Part shown: in pieces, positions 43,657 through 52,530 of the stretch
Layout of the letters: each line of letters opens with the position of its first letter
How positions within the stretch are numbered: position 1 is the first letter of the stretch
Source: Granulicella arctica
Lineage (GTDB): Bacteria > Acidobacteriota > Terriglobia > Terriglobales > Acidobacteriaceae
Direction of reading: 5' to 3'
DNA length: 64,000 nt
Assembly: GCF_025685605.1 (NCBI RefSeq)
Contig: NZ_JAGTUT010000001.1
Coordinates: 1 to 64,000, forward strand
The notes under the pieces: model-generated
The model's input: only the letters and a program-made list of their open reading frames with translations
The model's database searches: none
What the model was told of the DNA's origin: nothing
Made by a program: the position numbers and the translations under genes

Positions 43657-44763
43657 ATGGCGGTACAAAGCAAAATCCGGGTAGGTCTGGTCGGGGTTGG
43701 CAATTGGGCGCGATACGGCCACATCCCCGCGCTCAAACTGTTCCCAGAATACGAAATTGTTGCTGTGTCGAGCAGAAGCCTGGAGAAAGCCAGGGAGATC
43801 GGAAAAACCTTCGAGATTCCGTATGTCTACGGCGATATGCAACAACTCGTAGAAGACCCTGCGGTGGACCTGGTTGTTGTGCTTCCCCCCGCTCCAGAAC
43901 ATGCAGCAATCGTGAAGGCAGCGATCCTGGCGGGAAAGGATGTCTACTGCGAATGGCCACTTACCACGAACACGCAGGACTCCAGAGAGCTTCTCCGGCT
44001 AGCAGAAGAACGCGGAGTCAGGCACCTTGTGGGACTTCAGCGAACGCTTGGAGCCAGTGCCCTCCATCTCCGCGGACTCCTCTCGGAAGGTTATGTCGGC
44101 CGGCTTCGGTCCGTTCGGATGCATGTCAGCATGGCGGGCTTTGGCCCGGTTCGATCGGCGTCACTCGACTGGACAATCCCAGCAAGCAACTTCTCCCATG
44201 TGCTTTCAATCTATGGGGGCCACTTCATGGACATGCTTTTCCATGCGACCGGCCAGCCCGCCGCAATCACCTCTCTCGTCCGTACACAGTTCCCTGAGCT
44301 CACGAGCAGTACAGGAGAGTCTTTCCCTAACGAGACGCCTGATGGCGTGATGCTCATGGGTACGCTCAAGAACGGTGCCATGTTTCAGATTCAACTCGAA
44401 GGGGGCAAGTGCAATCAGACCGGCCTTCAGATCGACATTACCGGCACCGACGGCGACCTCCAGATCACAAACGAAAAAGCTTTTGTCACGAAACATGACG
44501 ACATTATCCGTGGGGCACAGGGGGACGGCGGCTCCTGGAAGGAACTACCCACGCCGCATCACTTTCACACGATCCCCTTATCGGGACTCGACGCCAGCGT
44601 GCAGGATCTAGCTCAGCTCTATGCAGCGTTTGCAAGTGATCGCGTGAATGGAGGTAAGACGACCCGTGACTTCTCGGACGCAGTCGCCATGCACAAGATG
44701 ATCGACATGATCTACGAGGCATCTTCCACAGAAAGAACAATCGTTTTCAAGGAGCAATCATGA
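43657..44763 (+). CDS. Gfo/Idh/MocA family oxidoreductase
   Basis: A 368-aa NAD(P)-dependent oxidoreductase. The GLVGVGNWARYGHIPALK Rossmann loop, the VLPPAPEH region, the YCEWPLTTN motif with its conserved Glu-Trp-Pro (EKP equivalent) and the C-terminal GGHFMDML motif fit the family. The substrate is unknown; most act on sugars or cyclitols. It is coupled to the following NTF2-like gene by a 4-base ATGA overlap. GAGG precedes ATG. Confidence 0.88.
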   Translation: MAVQSKIRVGLVGVGNWARYGHIPALKLFPEYEIVAVSSRSLEKAREIGKTFEIPYVYGDMQQLVEDPAVDLVVVLPPAPEHAAIVKAAILAGKDVYCEWPLTTNTQDSRELLRLAEERGVRHLVGLQRTLGASALHLRGLLSEGYVGRLRSVRMHVSMAGFGPVRSASLDWTIPASNFSHVLSIYGGHFMDMLFHATGQPAAITSLVRTQFPELTSSTGESFPNETPDGVMLMGTLKNGAMFQIQLEGGKCNQTGLQIDITGTDGDLQITNEKAFVTKHDDIIRGAQGDGGSWKELPTPHHFHTIPLSGLDASVQDLAQLYAAFASDRVNGGKTTRDFSDAVAMHKMIDMIYEASSTERTIVFKEQS

Positions 44764-45158
44764 CTCTCCCCACTCACGCAAACAACAAAGCAATCGTTCT
44801 CGAAGCCTTTGACGCTCTGTTCAACAAGAGAGATTACCAGGCAGCCGAGCGCTTCTGGTCGCCTGACTACATCCAGCACAGCGCACACATTGGCCCCGGA
44901 CGCGAGGGACTACTCGCTCTGACTAAGGCACTCCCAGAAACTTTGAGGTATGAGAACCATTTCGCCGTAGCAGAGGGCGACCTTGTGATTCTGCATGGCC
45001 GCTTTTCTGGCCACGGACTGCCCAGGAACTGGATTGTGGCCGACGTCGTACGCCTTGACAACGGAGTTTTGGCCGAGCACTGGGATGTGATCCAGGACGA
45101 GGCCACGGAAGCTGAATCCGAGAGCGGGCTACCGATGTTCGGTGCCTCTTTCGCTTAG
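44760..45158 (+). CDS. SnoaL/NTF2-like small protein
   Basis: A 132-aa protein with an NTF2/SnoaL-like cone fold: AIVLEAFDALFNKRDYQAAE, RFWSPDYIQHS, a beta-rich core (LVILHGRFSGHG) and AEHWDVIQDEA at the end, the classical ending of this polyketide-cyclase-like group. Many of these are isomerases or hydrolases of small carbonyl compounds. Overlaps the Gfo/Idh/MocA gene by 4 bases. Confidence 0.87.
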   Translation: MTLPTHANNKAIVLEAFDALFNKRDYQAAERFWSPDYIQHSAHIGPGREGLLALTKALPETLRYENHFAVAEGDLVILHGRFSGHGLPRNWIVADVVRLDNGVLAEHWDVIQDEATEAESESGLPMFGASFA

Positions 45159-45200
45159 GCACCACCAGCCAGACCAAATCACAGAGAACAAAGGAGAACC

Positions 45201-45962
45201 ATGAAAACTAACGGGAACGTAATCTTCATCACTGGAGGCGGCTCTGGCATCGGGCGGGGACTTGCCGAGGCTCTTCACCGTCTAGGCAATAAGGTCATCA
45301 TCTCAGGCCGCCGCAAGGGACATCTCGAAAAGACTCTCGAAGCCAACTCGGGAATGGATTCGGTCGAGCTAGACGTGACCGATCCGGAGAGCATACGTCG
45401 AGCTGCCGAAGAACTGATTGCCAAATATCCGACTTTGAATGTCCTCATCAACAATGCAGGAATCATGCTGATCGATGACGCTTCTACGCTCGTGGACGAT
45501 GAGTTGGTCGCGTCAACGATTGGAACCAATCTCATGGGTCCTATAAGGATGACAGGAGCCCTCATCGAGCACCTCAAGAAGCAGGAATCCGCTGCGGTGC
45601 TGATCGTCTCGTCGGTCCTTGGGTTCACCCCCATGGCGATGACTGCCGTATATTCGTCGACCAAGGCCGCTCTTCACTCCTACGCTCAGTCCCTCCGATT
45701 CAAGCTCAGGCATACCCCGGTCCGTGTCCTCGAAGTCATTCCTCCCTGGGTCCGCACGGAGTTGCTCAACAGTAGCGAGGAGCCTCGCGCGATGCCTCTT
45801 GATGAGTTTCTCAAAGGAACGATGGTGGCGCTTGCGACCGATGCGGACGAGATCATGGTCCCGCATGCCAAGTTCCTTCGTGACCAGGCCGGCCCCAACG
45901 AGGCAGCTTTTGTGTCTTCCTTCAATGAGCAGCTTGAAGCACCCCATCCCTCAGCCGTCTAA
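45201..45962 (+). CDS. SDR family oxidoreductase (DltE-like)
   Basis: A 253-aa short-chain dehydrogenase: GGGSGIGRGL cofactor loop, NNAG, ISGRRKGHLE (Arg positions for NADP), and Tyr-Lys in YSSTKAALHSYAQ. The VIPPWVRTELL segment is DltE-like. AAAGGAGAACC precedes the ATG. Confidence 0.9.
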   Translation: MKTNGNVIFITGGGSGIGRGLAEALHRLGNKVIISGRRKGHLEKTLEANSGMDSVELDVTDPESIRRAAEELIAKYPTLNVLINNAGIMLIDDASTLVDDELVASTIGTNLMGPIRMTGALIEHLKKQESAAVLIVSSVLGFTPMAMTAVYSSTKAALHSYAQSLRFKLRHTPVRVLEVIPPWVRTELLNSSEEPRAMPLDEFLKGTMVALATDADEIMVPHAKFLRDQAGPNEAAFVSSFNEQLEAPHPSAV

Positions 45963-46021
45963 CGCCGGCTCTAAACATTCGCGTAGCACGCAACGGCACC
46001 ACGGCAACCCAGGAGCTGACA

Positions 46022-46738
46022 ATGAATGATCTATTGCAGAAAGCAGTTGATGCACACGGCGGTCTGAAACGTTGGAACGAGATCAGCAGCGTTAAGGTTG
46101 CTGCTTCGCTCACCGGCGCTATCTGGTTTGTGAAAAGCCAGGGCGATTATCTAAAGAACGTGGTGATGACTATGGATACCAAAACGGAACGGATCACCAC
46201 AGACTTCCCAGGACAGGACAAACGCTTCCTCTTCACACCAGCGCGACTTGTGATGGAGAAGCGGGACGGCACCGTCCTTCTTGAGCGGAACGATCCCGAG
46301 AAGTCATTCGAGGGGCAGACCCGCGAGACTCCATGGGATGATCTTCATGTCGCGTACTTCCAGGGCGAGGCGCTTTGGACTTACCTGAATACGCCCTTTC
46401 TCTACACGCAACCCGGATTTGAAACCGAAGAAATTGCGTCCATTGAAGTGAGCGGAGAGACGTGGCGGCGATTGAAAGTCACCTTCCCGGATCGCATCAA
46501 GAGCCACACGCGAGAGCAGATCTCATGCTTTGGACCGGATGGCCTGATAAGGCGCCATGACTACACGGTGGACATTCTCGGCGGAGCGACCGGGCTCAAC
46601 TATGCGTCAGATTACCGGGATGTGGACGGGATCATCTTTCCAACCAAACGCCGGATCTACGCCTATGAAGGCGACTATCAGCTCGTGCCCGAGCCGCTTC
46701 TAGTCAAGATTGACATGGGTGAGATCACCCTTCAGTGA
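46022..46738 (+). CDS. Hypothetical protein of the redox cluster
   Basis: A 238-aa soluble protein of unknown family (MNDLLQKAVDAHGGLKRWNEI start, with AHGGL-x-RW as in several outer-membrane lipoprotein-like or DUF-type proteins; no signal peptide). Beta-rich. CAGGAG precedes ATG. It has a conserved look, and similar AHGGxxxW starts occur in DUF-type proteins in Acidobacteria and Proteobacteria, but I cannot name a function. Confidence 0.7.
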   Translation: MNDLLQKAVDAHGGLKRWNEISSVKVAASLTGAIWFVKSQGDYLKNVVMTMDTKTERITTDFPGQDKRFLFTPARLVMEKRDGTVLLERNDPEKSFEGQTRETPWDDLHVAYFQGEALWTYLNTPFLYTQPGFETEEIASIEVSGETWRRLKVTFPDRIKSHTREQISCFGPDGLIRRHDYTVDILGGATGLNYASDYRDVDGIIFPTKRRIYAYEGDYQLVPEPLLVKIDMGEITLQ

Positions 46739-46788
46739 GTTTTTGCAACCTTCACCTTCATCAGCTTTTTCCATAAGAGAGGAATTCC

Positions 46789-47907
46789 ATGCCATATCCC
46801 TCGCTTTTTGAGCCTCTGCGGTTGGGAAGCATCACGCTTCCCAACCGCATCATCATGGCTCCTCTCACCAGAATGCGCGCAGGCGATGGCAATGCTCCAA
46901 CAGCTTTGAATGCGGAGTATTATGCGCAGCGAGCAACGGCCGGGCTCATCATCGCTGAGGGCACCGCAGTGAGCCAACAGGGGCAGGGCTATCCGAATGC
47001 GCCCGGTATCTACACGCAAGCGCAAGTGGATGGATGGAAGGCCGTGACCGACGCCGTTCACTCCAAAGGCGGACGGATCTTTCTACAAATTGCTCATAAC
47101 GGTCGAAACTCACACTCTTCGTTCATGCCAGACGGCACCGCACCAGTAGCACCGTCCGCCATTCCACCCACGTTGCCCGGCTTTACTAGCGACGGTCGGC
47201 AAGTACCAATTGAGACGCCCCGGCCGTTGCGGTTGGAAGAAATTGCCCCAATCGTCGCCAGCTTTGTACTGGCCAGCCGTAAAGCTATTCAGGCAGGCTT
47301 CGACGGAGTAGAGCTACAGGCCTCCAACAGCCACTTAATCGATCAGTTCCTGGAAGACGGATCAAACACCCGGTCGGACACCTACGGCGGGTCCATTGTC
47401 AATCGGATGCGCTTCCTTCTTGAGATCACAGAGGGCGTCACAGCCGCAATCGGGTCCGAACGGCTGGGGGTGCGCCTGTCGCCCTTCGGTCAGTATGGCG
47501 GTATCTGTGACAGCAACCCAATGCGGTTGTTCCTCTCCATCGTCGAGGAGCTAAATAAACGAACGCTGGCATATCTACACCTCATCGAGGGACGCGGTTC
47601 AGAGATCGGGTTGGGCGACGCCCTCCACGAAGACGCACTGAACAACGCAAAGATCTTTCGCCCTCACTTTGAAGGCCCTCTTATCTCAGCCGCAGCCTAC
47701 ACATCAAGTTCCGCGAGCGATACCGTTCGTGCGGAAACAGCAGATGCAATCGCATTCGGCCGGCTCTTCATTTCCAATCCAGACTTGGTGAAACGTATCG
47801 CGGCCGATCGCCCGCTGAGTCCGTATGACAGGTCTACCTTTTACGGAGGCCAGGAAAAGGGCTACACAGACTATCCGCCCTCCGGGAGCAGATATGACCC
47901 CCGCTAG
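46789..47907 (+). CDS. Old Yellow Enzyme family NADH:flavin oxidoreductase (paralog 2)
   Basis: A 372-aa FMN ene-reductase: PLRLGSITLPNRIIMAPLTRMR, QIAHNGRNSHSS, GVELQASNSHLIDQFLED, SNTRSDTYGGSIVNRMRF and AFGRLFISNPDLV. Note the catalytic His-Asn positions: QIAHNGR and QASNSHLIDQF, where the usual HxxN reads QASN (a Gln replaces the first His). The active-site change relative to paralog 1 (HAAN) suggests different substrate or altered activity. AGAGGAATT precedes ATG. The stop overlaps the next gene by 14 bases. Confidence 0.9.
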   Translation: MPYPSLFEPLRLGSITLPNRIIMAPLTRMRAGDGNAPTALNAEYYAQRATAGLIIAEGTAVSQQGQGYPNAPGIYTQAQVDGWKAVTDAVHSKGGRIFLQIAHNGRNSHSSFMPDGTAPVAPSAIPPTLPGFTSDGRQVPIETPRPLRLEEIAPIVASFVLASRKAIQAGFDGVELQASNSHLIDQFLEDGSNTRSDTYGGSIVNRMRFLLEITEGVTAAIGSERLGVRLSPFGQYGGICDSNPMRLFLSIVEELNKRTLAYLHLIEGRGSEIGLGDALHEDALNNAKIFRPHFEGPLISAAAYTSSSASDTVRAETADAIAFGRLFISNPDLVKRIAADRPLSPYDRSTFYGGQEKGYTDYPPSGSRYDPR

Positions 47908-48283
47908 CGTACTGCGAACGCACCAGGAAGTTTTCTATCAGTCTCTCCTTCATCAAGATTGGGATGCTCTCGCTTCGTTGTATGCCGACGATTACAACCT
48001 GGTTCGCTCAAATGGCACTTCCCTGTCAAAGGAAGAAGTTCTGAATGACCTGCAGGTCGGTGCTCTAGTTTTTCGATCCATCAGGCTCATGAATGAGCGT
48101 GTTCGAGTGGTCGGGTCGGTTGCAATGCTCACCGGCGAGAGTCAAACGATCACTGAGCGTCGAGGGGTTGTGTTCGAGTCCCATTTTCGCTTGATTGCGG
48201 TCTACGTGGAAGCCGAGGGAAGCGCACGCCTTCTATATTTCCAGAGTACTGACATACCAAAAACTCCACAAATCCTGGTATAG
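47894..48283 (+). CDS. DUF4440/NTF2-like protein
   Basis: A 129-aa NTF2-fold protein: VLRTHQEVFYQSLLHQDWDALASLYADDY is the DUF4440 start; it continues RSNGTSLSKEEVLNDL and closes with FRLIAVYVEAEG. Start is ATG 47894, with GGGAG 6 bases upstream, inside the end of the Old Yellow Enzyme gene. Probably translationally coupled; a ligand-binding or enzymatic partner role is possible. Confidence 0.83.
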   Translation: MTPASVLRTHQEVFYQSLLHQDWDALASLYADDYNLVRSNGTSLSKEEVLNDLQVGALVFRSIRLMNERVRVVGSVAMLTGESQTITERRGVVFESHFRLIAVYVEAEGSARLLYFQSTDIPKTPQILV

Positions 48284-48314
48284 GGAATGGCTAAAGCAAG
48301 CTGGAGGAGTTCTC

Positions 48315-48806
48315 ATGTCGACGGACAGTGTACTAGCCGCACGAAAACCTTTCGTGGGTGTTTGGACCTTAGAAAGCTTTACTGAGACAACGGGTTCATC
48401 GGAAGAGGTAAGTCCCCTGGGGAACGCGCCTTTGGGATTTCTGATCTACACAGCGGAAGGCTTTGTCTCCGCTCAGCTCATGAGGCGAGATAGAGAAGCA
48501 GTTGGATCTGATCCATGGGCTGGTGAAAAATCAGATGAGGGCGCAGACCTCACCACAGGCTACATCGCATACTGCGGGCGGTACGAAGTGGACGAGAGCA
48601 ATTCAGAGGTCCTTCACATCCCCATAGTCGCCCTCCTTCCGAACCTAGTCGATCGGGAACAGCACCGAAGTTTCAAGTTCGAAGGCCGTACGCTTACGCT
48701 TGTGATCATGCAAGCAACCTCTACCGGCGTAATGATTAAATCGAGGCTTGTTTGGAACCGCCCTCCGCAGAATGCTAGCGGGTCCGATAGCCTGCCTTAT
48801 GTATAG
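48315..48806 (+). CDS. Lipocalin-like domain protein
   Basis: A 163-aa protein of the lipocalin-like (Lipocalin_5) group: FVGVWTLESFTETTGSSEEVSPLG, then APLGFLIYTAEGFVSAQLMRRDR, and a YIAYCGRYEVDE stretch are the diagnostic segments. Cytoplasmic, as no signal peptide precedes it; binds hydrophobic ligands or belongs to polyketide-type tailoring sets. GGAGGAG precedes ATG 48315. Last gene of the plus-strand cluster. Confidence 0.85.
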   Translation: MSTDSVLAARKPFVGVWTLESFTETTGSSEEVSPLGNAPLGFLIYTAEGFVSAQLMRRDREAVGSDPWAGEKSDEGADLTTGYIAYCGRYEVDESNSEVLHIPIVALLPNLVDREQHRSFKFEGRTLTLVIMQATSTGVMIKSRLVWNRPPQNASGSDSLPYV

Positions 48807-48938
48807 TGCAATTGTTATCAGACACTGATGTCCCTATCGCCGAGTTACCGAACGCCTGTTCACAATCCTCTTCTCTAAGTTCGATAGATCTGATGAAGCG
48901 GTTGGTGATGGCTGCGCTGGGAGGTCGGGGTTTCATAT

Positions 48939-49106
48939 CTAGTGTCGATGAATGTAGACGAGCCATAGCATCAAGCCGGGAACGAGGACAAGTAGGCTCA
49001 GAAGCCCGCAAATGAAGAGCGTAGCGCGATGTTTGCTTTTATCGTCTGGCTGCGTGATGCCGAAAGAGTTAATGAAGGCTTGCGAAAGAAATTCCAATAG
49101 TCCCAT
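48939..49106 (-). CDS. Small single-helix membrane protein
   Basis: A 55-aa frame (MGLLEFLSQAFINSFGITQP start) with one clear membrane helix near the C-terminus (about residues 29-50, LFICGLLSLLVLVPGLMLWL) and an AAGGG 6 bases upstream of ATG 49106. Too short for usual calling, but composition and start site look real. Function unknown; the amphipathic N-terminus and helix are the only features. Confidence 0.6.
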   Translation of the reverse strand: MGLLEFLSQAFINSFGITQPDDKSKHRATLFICGLLSLLVLVPGLMLWLVYIHRH

Positions 49107-49218
49107 TTATCCCTTTTTCTGGAAGCAGCACTGTAACGCTGTGTCTGCAACAAAGATCTTCAGTGTCGGCCAGTGACCTGTTTACATATCGTTGGCTTGC
49201 AGCTGCCAAGTAGAGATG

Positions 49219-49467
49219 TCAGGTCTCGTTTAAAGACTTTGGATAGCTGGAAAAGGCAAATGCCAGTAGGGCGATTACGGAGAACGCTAGTGCCGCCTCC
49301 AGACTGTAGAACGACAAAGCTTGGCTTCGACTCGATGGAGTTCCTTGGTACCCGGCCCACACACCAATGCACAAACAGAGAAGGCCTAGAACCAAAGCAA
49401 ACCATTGCTCTTTCTTATACTGCTCAGGCGCTACGATGCAGCGCAGACGTGCAAATAGGCTGTCCAT
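49219..49467 (-). CDS. Small two-helix membrane protein
   Basis: An 82-aa protein with two membrane helices (about residues 22-39 and 53-72) and a positively charged N-terminus. AAGGA lies 8 bases before ATG. Unknown family; it sits between the small single-helix gene and the CIC-motif gene. Confidence 0.6.
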   Translation of the reverse strand: MDSLFARLRCIVAPEQYKKEQWFALVLGLLCLCIGVWAGYQGTPSSRSQALSFYSLEAALAFSVIALLAFAFSSYPKSLNET

Positions 49468-49608
49468 ACATACGATTCCTTGACCCTATATGGCGCAAGA
49501 CCTCGCAAGCGAGGATTCGCGGGTAGTTGCTCCATCGATTGCGATGGCGTGCCTGCCGCCTTCGTCACGAAGGACTTTACCGCTGACCAACCTTGGCTTA
49601 GCTTCAGG

Positions 49609-49806
49609 TTATGCCTGATGCCACAGATCCGTAGTCGCATCGTCGCGGTTGGTCCAAGTGCGAAAAGCGTCCATAGAAAGAGCTGAGCGCAGCCGTTCAT
49701 TCTTTGCTAAGAGGCCACAGATACAAGCCTGCAGACCAGAGACCTGGAAACGTAAGTATTTCATCTCGGCTGACTCAATCTCGTCTGTCTCGACAGGCAT
49801 CGTCAT
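49609..49806 (-). CDS. Small CIC-motif protein, copy 2
   Basis: A 65-aa protein starting ATG 49806 (GGAG upstream; 49800 is an alternative). Residues include MKYLRFQVSGLQACICGLLA and KNERLRSALSMDAF, the same motif set as 38095-38265 (CICxLLxKNExLRS; DAFxxWxNR). The C-terminus is longer by nine residues. Predicted helical; CxC may bind metal. Unknown function; the frame continues upstream to 49926, but the extension is not conserved in copy 1. Confidence 0.7.
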   Translation of the reverse strand: MTMPVETDEIESAEMKYLRFQVSGLQACICGLLAKNERLRSALSMDAFRTWTNRDDATTDLWHQA

Positions 49807-49900
49807 TCTCCAGTAAACAAAAAGAAATCCCAGGGGACGGTCACGTTCCTCTTCAAACAAGAACCCGTTAACAGCAAATCTACCCCCCGGTGGCGATTTG

Positions 49901-49946
49901 CTGAAAGTCCCATTCGGCTCACGCATGACGGGCTCTTTTGAGGGGG
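49901..49946 (+). repeat. Intergenic element GAAAGTCCC-N6-CTCACG-N7-GGCTCTTT, copy B
   Basis: Shares GAAAGTCCC, CTCACG and GGCTCTTT at identical spacing with the element at 57352-57402; a third copy at 61232-61264 keeps only the second half. See findings. Located upstream of the CIC-motif gene (copy 2), whose start is at 49806 on the other strand. Confidence 0.55.
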
Positions 49947-50048
49947 CTCTGCTGGTGCTTTCTACTCATAGCGTTGTGCACGGTGCGAACGAGGAGGCAA
50001 GCGGCGTTGGACGGATTGTTCCTCTCCACCCATGCCGCTTGCTTCAGG

Positions 50049-50927
50049 CTACAGAGAAGAAGGAGCGTAAAGCTTTGCAAGATCGGTTTCATATGGTGTC
50101 GGCTTGCGGCCAATGAGCCGCTCCAGGTCTTTCGTCACCTCTGTGAACTCTCCAGCTGCTACCGCCTGCCCCCATTCCGCGAGAAATGAAGCCACGGGAA
50201 CTGGAAAGCCAAGCTTAACCTTTGCATCGATGTACTCCTGAACAGGGGTATCAACGTATGCAATGTTCTTGCTGCAGATGTCGCTCAAAGCGGCTGCGAT
50301 CTCGGCAAACGAGAAAGCTTCACTTGCACCAAGGGTATAGGTTTTGTTCTCGTGACCACTTTCAGTGAGCACTTTGGCCGCAGCCTCTGCCAGGTCATGT
50401 CGCGAGATCATTGTTGCCTTCCCTGTTCCTGCGGGAAGGCGAACACCCTCTTGGCATGCATCCTGACCGACCATGAAGGTGACGGCATCCAAGTAGAGCG
50501 AATTGCGCAGAATGGTGTACGTAACGCCAGAGGCTTTGAGAAAGTTCTCCGTCACCACTTCAGTCTGAGTTGTCTCGGTAAGGACAAATGATGATCCCTC
50601 AGGGCGTTGCAGGCCGGTGTATACGATCCGTTTGACCCCAGCCTCTTTTGCGGCGAGGATGACGTTTTTATGTTGTGTTTCTCTATCCGTGAAGGAGACG
50701 GCAGCTACCATGAACAACGTGTCGACGCCTGCAAAAGCCTGAACCAGAGAGTCAGAGTCGGTGTAATCACCCTGACGCACCTCGACCCCAGGAAGATCCG
50801 AGGCAGAGACCTTAGAAGGATCGCGGGCAAGCGCGATGAGGTGATTTGTGGGATCAGTTTTCAAGAGAAACTGTAGAGTCTGCCGACCAAGATGACCTGT
50901 GGAACCTGTGACCAGAATTGTTGCCAT
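50049..50927 (-). CDS. NAD(P)H-dependent quinone reductase-like NmrA protein (QOR2/YtfG type)
   Basis: A 292-aa Rossmann protein of the NmrA/QOR2 group: GSTGHLGRQTLQFLL loop, ALARDPSKVSA, VRQGDYTDSDSLVQAF, SFTDRETQHKNVI, TGLQRPEG and LYLDAVTF-type later segments resemble E. coli QorB (YtfG), which reduces quinones using NADPH. It is the last gene of the set TetR - SDR - quinone reductase. Start ATG; next gene upstream (SDR) 130 bases away. Confidence 0.87.
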   Translation of the reverse strand: MATILVTGSTGHLGRQTLQFLLKTDPTNHLIALARDPSKVSASDLPGVEVRQGDYTDSDSLVQAFAGVDTLFMVAAVSFTDRETQHKNVILAAKEAGVKRIVYTGLQRPEGSSFVLTETTQTEVVTENFLKASGVTYTILRNSLYLDAVTFMVGQDACQEGVRLPAGTGKATMISRHDLAEAAAKVLTESGHENKTYTLGASEAFSFAEIAAALSDICSKNIAYVDTPVQEYIDAKVKLGFPVPVASFLAEWGQAVAAGEFTEVTKDLERLIGRKPTPYETDLAKLYAPSSL

Positions 50928-51056
50928 GACGATTACTCCGTGACTTCTCTGCAGAACGATAGATTGAATAAGGTGCGTAATGGGGCCAAGACCCTCACCA
51001 GTTGGGGTGGGGACCGAATATAGATTTGCGTGTCAGCTTGTTAGATCGCCAGGAGT

Positions 51057-51806
51057 TTAGACCTGTGCCATGCCACCGTCGACAAAGAGTTCCGTTCCAG
51101 TGACGTAGCTGCCATCTTCGGACGCAAGAAAGAGAACAGCTTTTGCAATCTCCTCAGCATGTCCGAGGCGGCCGAGTGGGACCACCTGCGAGAAGCTCTC
51201 CTTCCGTTGCTTCCCTGCTGCCGAATCTCCCAGAAGCTCGCGTAGACCTTCTGTATCGATGGGTCCGGGACTGACTACGTTAACGCGGATCTTTCTTTCC
51301 TTGAGATCGGTTGTCCAGGTGCGTGCAAAGGACCGTATGGCCGCCTTTGTGGCTGCGTACACGGTGTTGGCTGGCAAGCCCTTGCTCCCAACAATCGAGC
51401 CGGTCATTACGATGGATCCCCCGTCAGGCATCAATGGCAATGCCTTTTGAACGCTGAACAGTAGACCCTTGACGTTGCCGTCGAACATGCGGTCGAAGTG
51501 CGATTCTTCCACAGTCCCGAATGGAGCAAATTCGGCTGCGCCCGCATTGGCAAACACAATGTCCAACTTCCCTTTTTCTTGCTTGATCTGTTCAAAGAGT
51601 CTGTCGAGGTCCTCCATATTCGCCACGTCACCCTGTACGCCGGTTACGCCGGCACCGATCTCCTTCACAGCTTCGTCCACCTTCGCCTGACGGCGGCCAG
51701 TGACATAGACACGAGCCCCTTCGGCGACGAAGAGCTTTGCTGTTGCGAAGCCGATTCCGCTTGTTCCACCTGTAACCAACGCTACCTTACCATTTAGCTT
51801 TCCCAT
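51057..51806 (-). CDS. SDR family oxidoreductase
   Basis: A 249-aa classical short-chain dehydrogenase: [13 protein letters not shown] loop, [44 protein letters not shown] active site and [12 protein letters not shown] end. It lies between the TetR regulator and the quinone reductase, all on the minus strand, so a TetR-controlled detoxification set is likely. Preceded by AGGAGA before ATG. Confidence 0.9.
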   Translation of the reverse strand: MGKLNGKVALVTGGTSGIGFATAKLFVAEGARVYVTGRRQAKVDEAVKEIGAGVTGVQGDVANMEDLDRLFEQIKQEKGKLDIVFANAGAAEFAPFGTVEESHFDRMFDGNVKGLLFSVQKALPLMPDGGSIVMTGSIVGSKGLPANTVYAATKAAIRSFARTWTTDLKERKIRVNVVSPGPIDTEGLRELLGDSAAGKQRKESFSQVVPLGRLGHAEEIAKAVLFLASEDGSYVTGTELFVDGGMAQV

Positions 51807-51843
51807 CTCTCATTCTCCTGTGTGTTGGTCCGCTCGTTACTAA

Positions 51844-52425
51844 TCAGCGGCACATTGTTGACTGCTTCATCGATGCCTTGACGGCATCGAGAACTTGTTT
51901 TGAGAGGTCCGGTTCATCCACCATGCGCGAAAGGATGAGCCCTCCGACGAGACTGGCCAAGGTCGCTATGGCTAAGTCGTGCCTCTGCTTCCCGGTCCGG
52001 CCCGGAAGGTGCTGTGCCGTCTCATCGAAAAGTGTTCGGAGCTGCTCGGTTGCTGCGTGACGAACAGCGCCTGACTGGTGGGTCACCTCGCTGCCCAGGG
52101 CCGCGAGAACGCAACCTTTCGGTAGATTGTCCCGATGGCCGGGTGAAAGATATTGATTGACCATCTTCATGTAGGCGTTCTCGTCTGTCTGACTCAGAAA
52201 ACCAACCATCAGATCCTTCGTGGCACCGACTGCCCTTGCGAAGGTCTCTGCGACGAGTTGGTCTTTGGACTCGAAGTATCCGTAGAACGATCCAAGGGAC
52301 ATACCTGCAGCTTTCATCAGGTCGGCTACTCCCACACCGTCGATGCCGTGTTCCCGGAACTGATCTGTGGCAGTCTGGAGAAGATGCTCACGATTCTCAA
52401 CTACCTTTTGCCGAGTGATTCTCAT
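51844..52425 (-). CDS. TetR/AcrR family transcriptional regulator
   Basis: A 193-aa repressor. N-terminal helix-turn-helix: REHLLQTATDQFREHGIDGVGVADLMKAAG (in two pieces), GSFYGYFESKDQLVAE; C-terminal ligand domain with GCVLAALGSEV and GLILSRMVDEP. It probably binds the palindrome GTATGATCATAC in its own promoter. The following genes (SDR, quinone reductase) on the same strand are its likely targets. Confidence 0.92.
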   Translation of the reverse strand: MRITRQKVVENREHLLQTATDQFREHGIDGVGVADLMKAAGMSLGSFYGYFESKDQLVAETFARAVGATKDLMVGFLSQTDENAYMKMVNQYLSPGHRDNLPKGCVLAALGSEVTHQSGAVRHAATEQLRTLFDETAQHLPGRTGKQRHDLAIATLASLVGGLILSRMVDEPDLSKQVLDAVKASMKQSTMCR

Positions 52426-52443
52426 CTAAGCTCCTCTACTCTT

Positions 52444-52467
52444 TATTACGTATGATCATACTGAATA
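52444..52467. promoter_or_regulatory. Probable TetR operator palindrome
   Basis: GTATGATCATAC (52450-52461) is a perfect 12-base palindrome with TATT/AATA extending it to 24 bases. It lies 19 bases upstream of the TetR start codon, as expected for autoregulation. Confidence 0.65.
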
Positions 52468-52530
52468 GATGAACTTGTTCAGGTAAGGATTCACAGAGCT
52501 ACAAGAAATCGTTGGTTCATCAGCCCTCGT

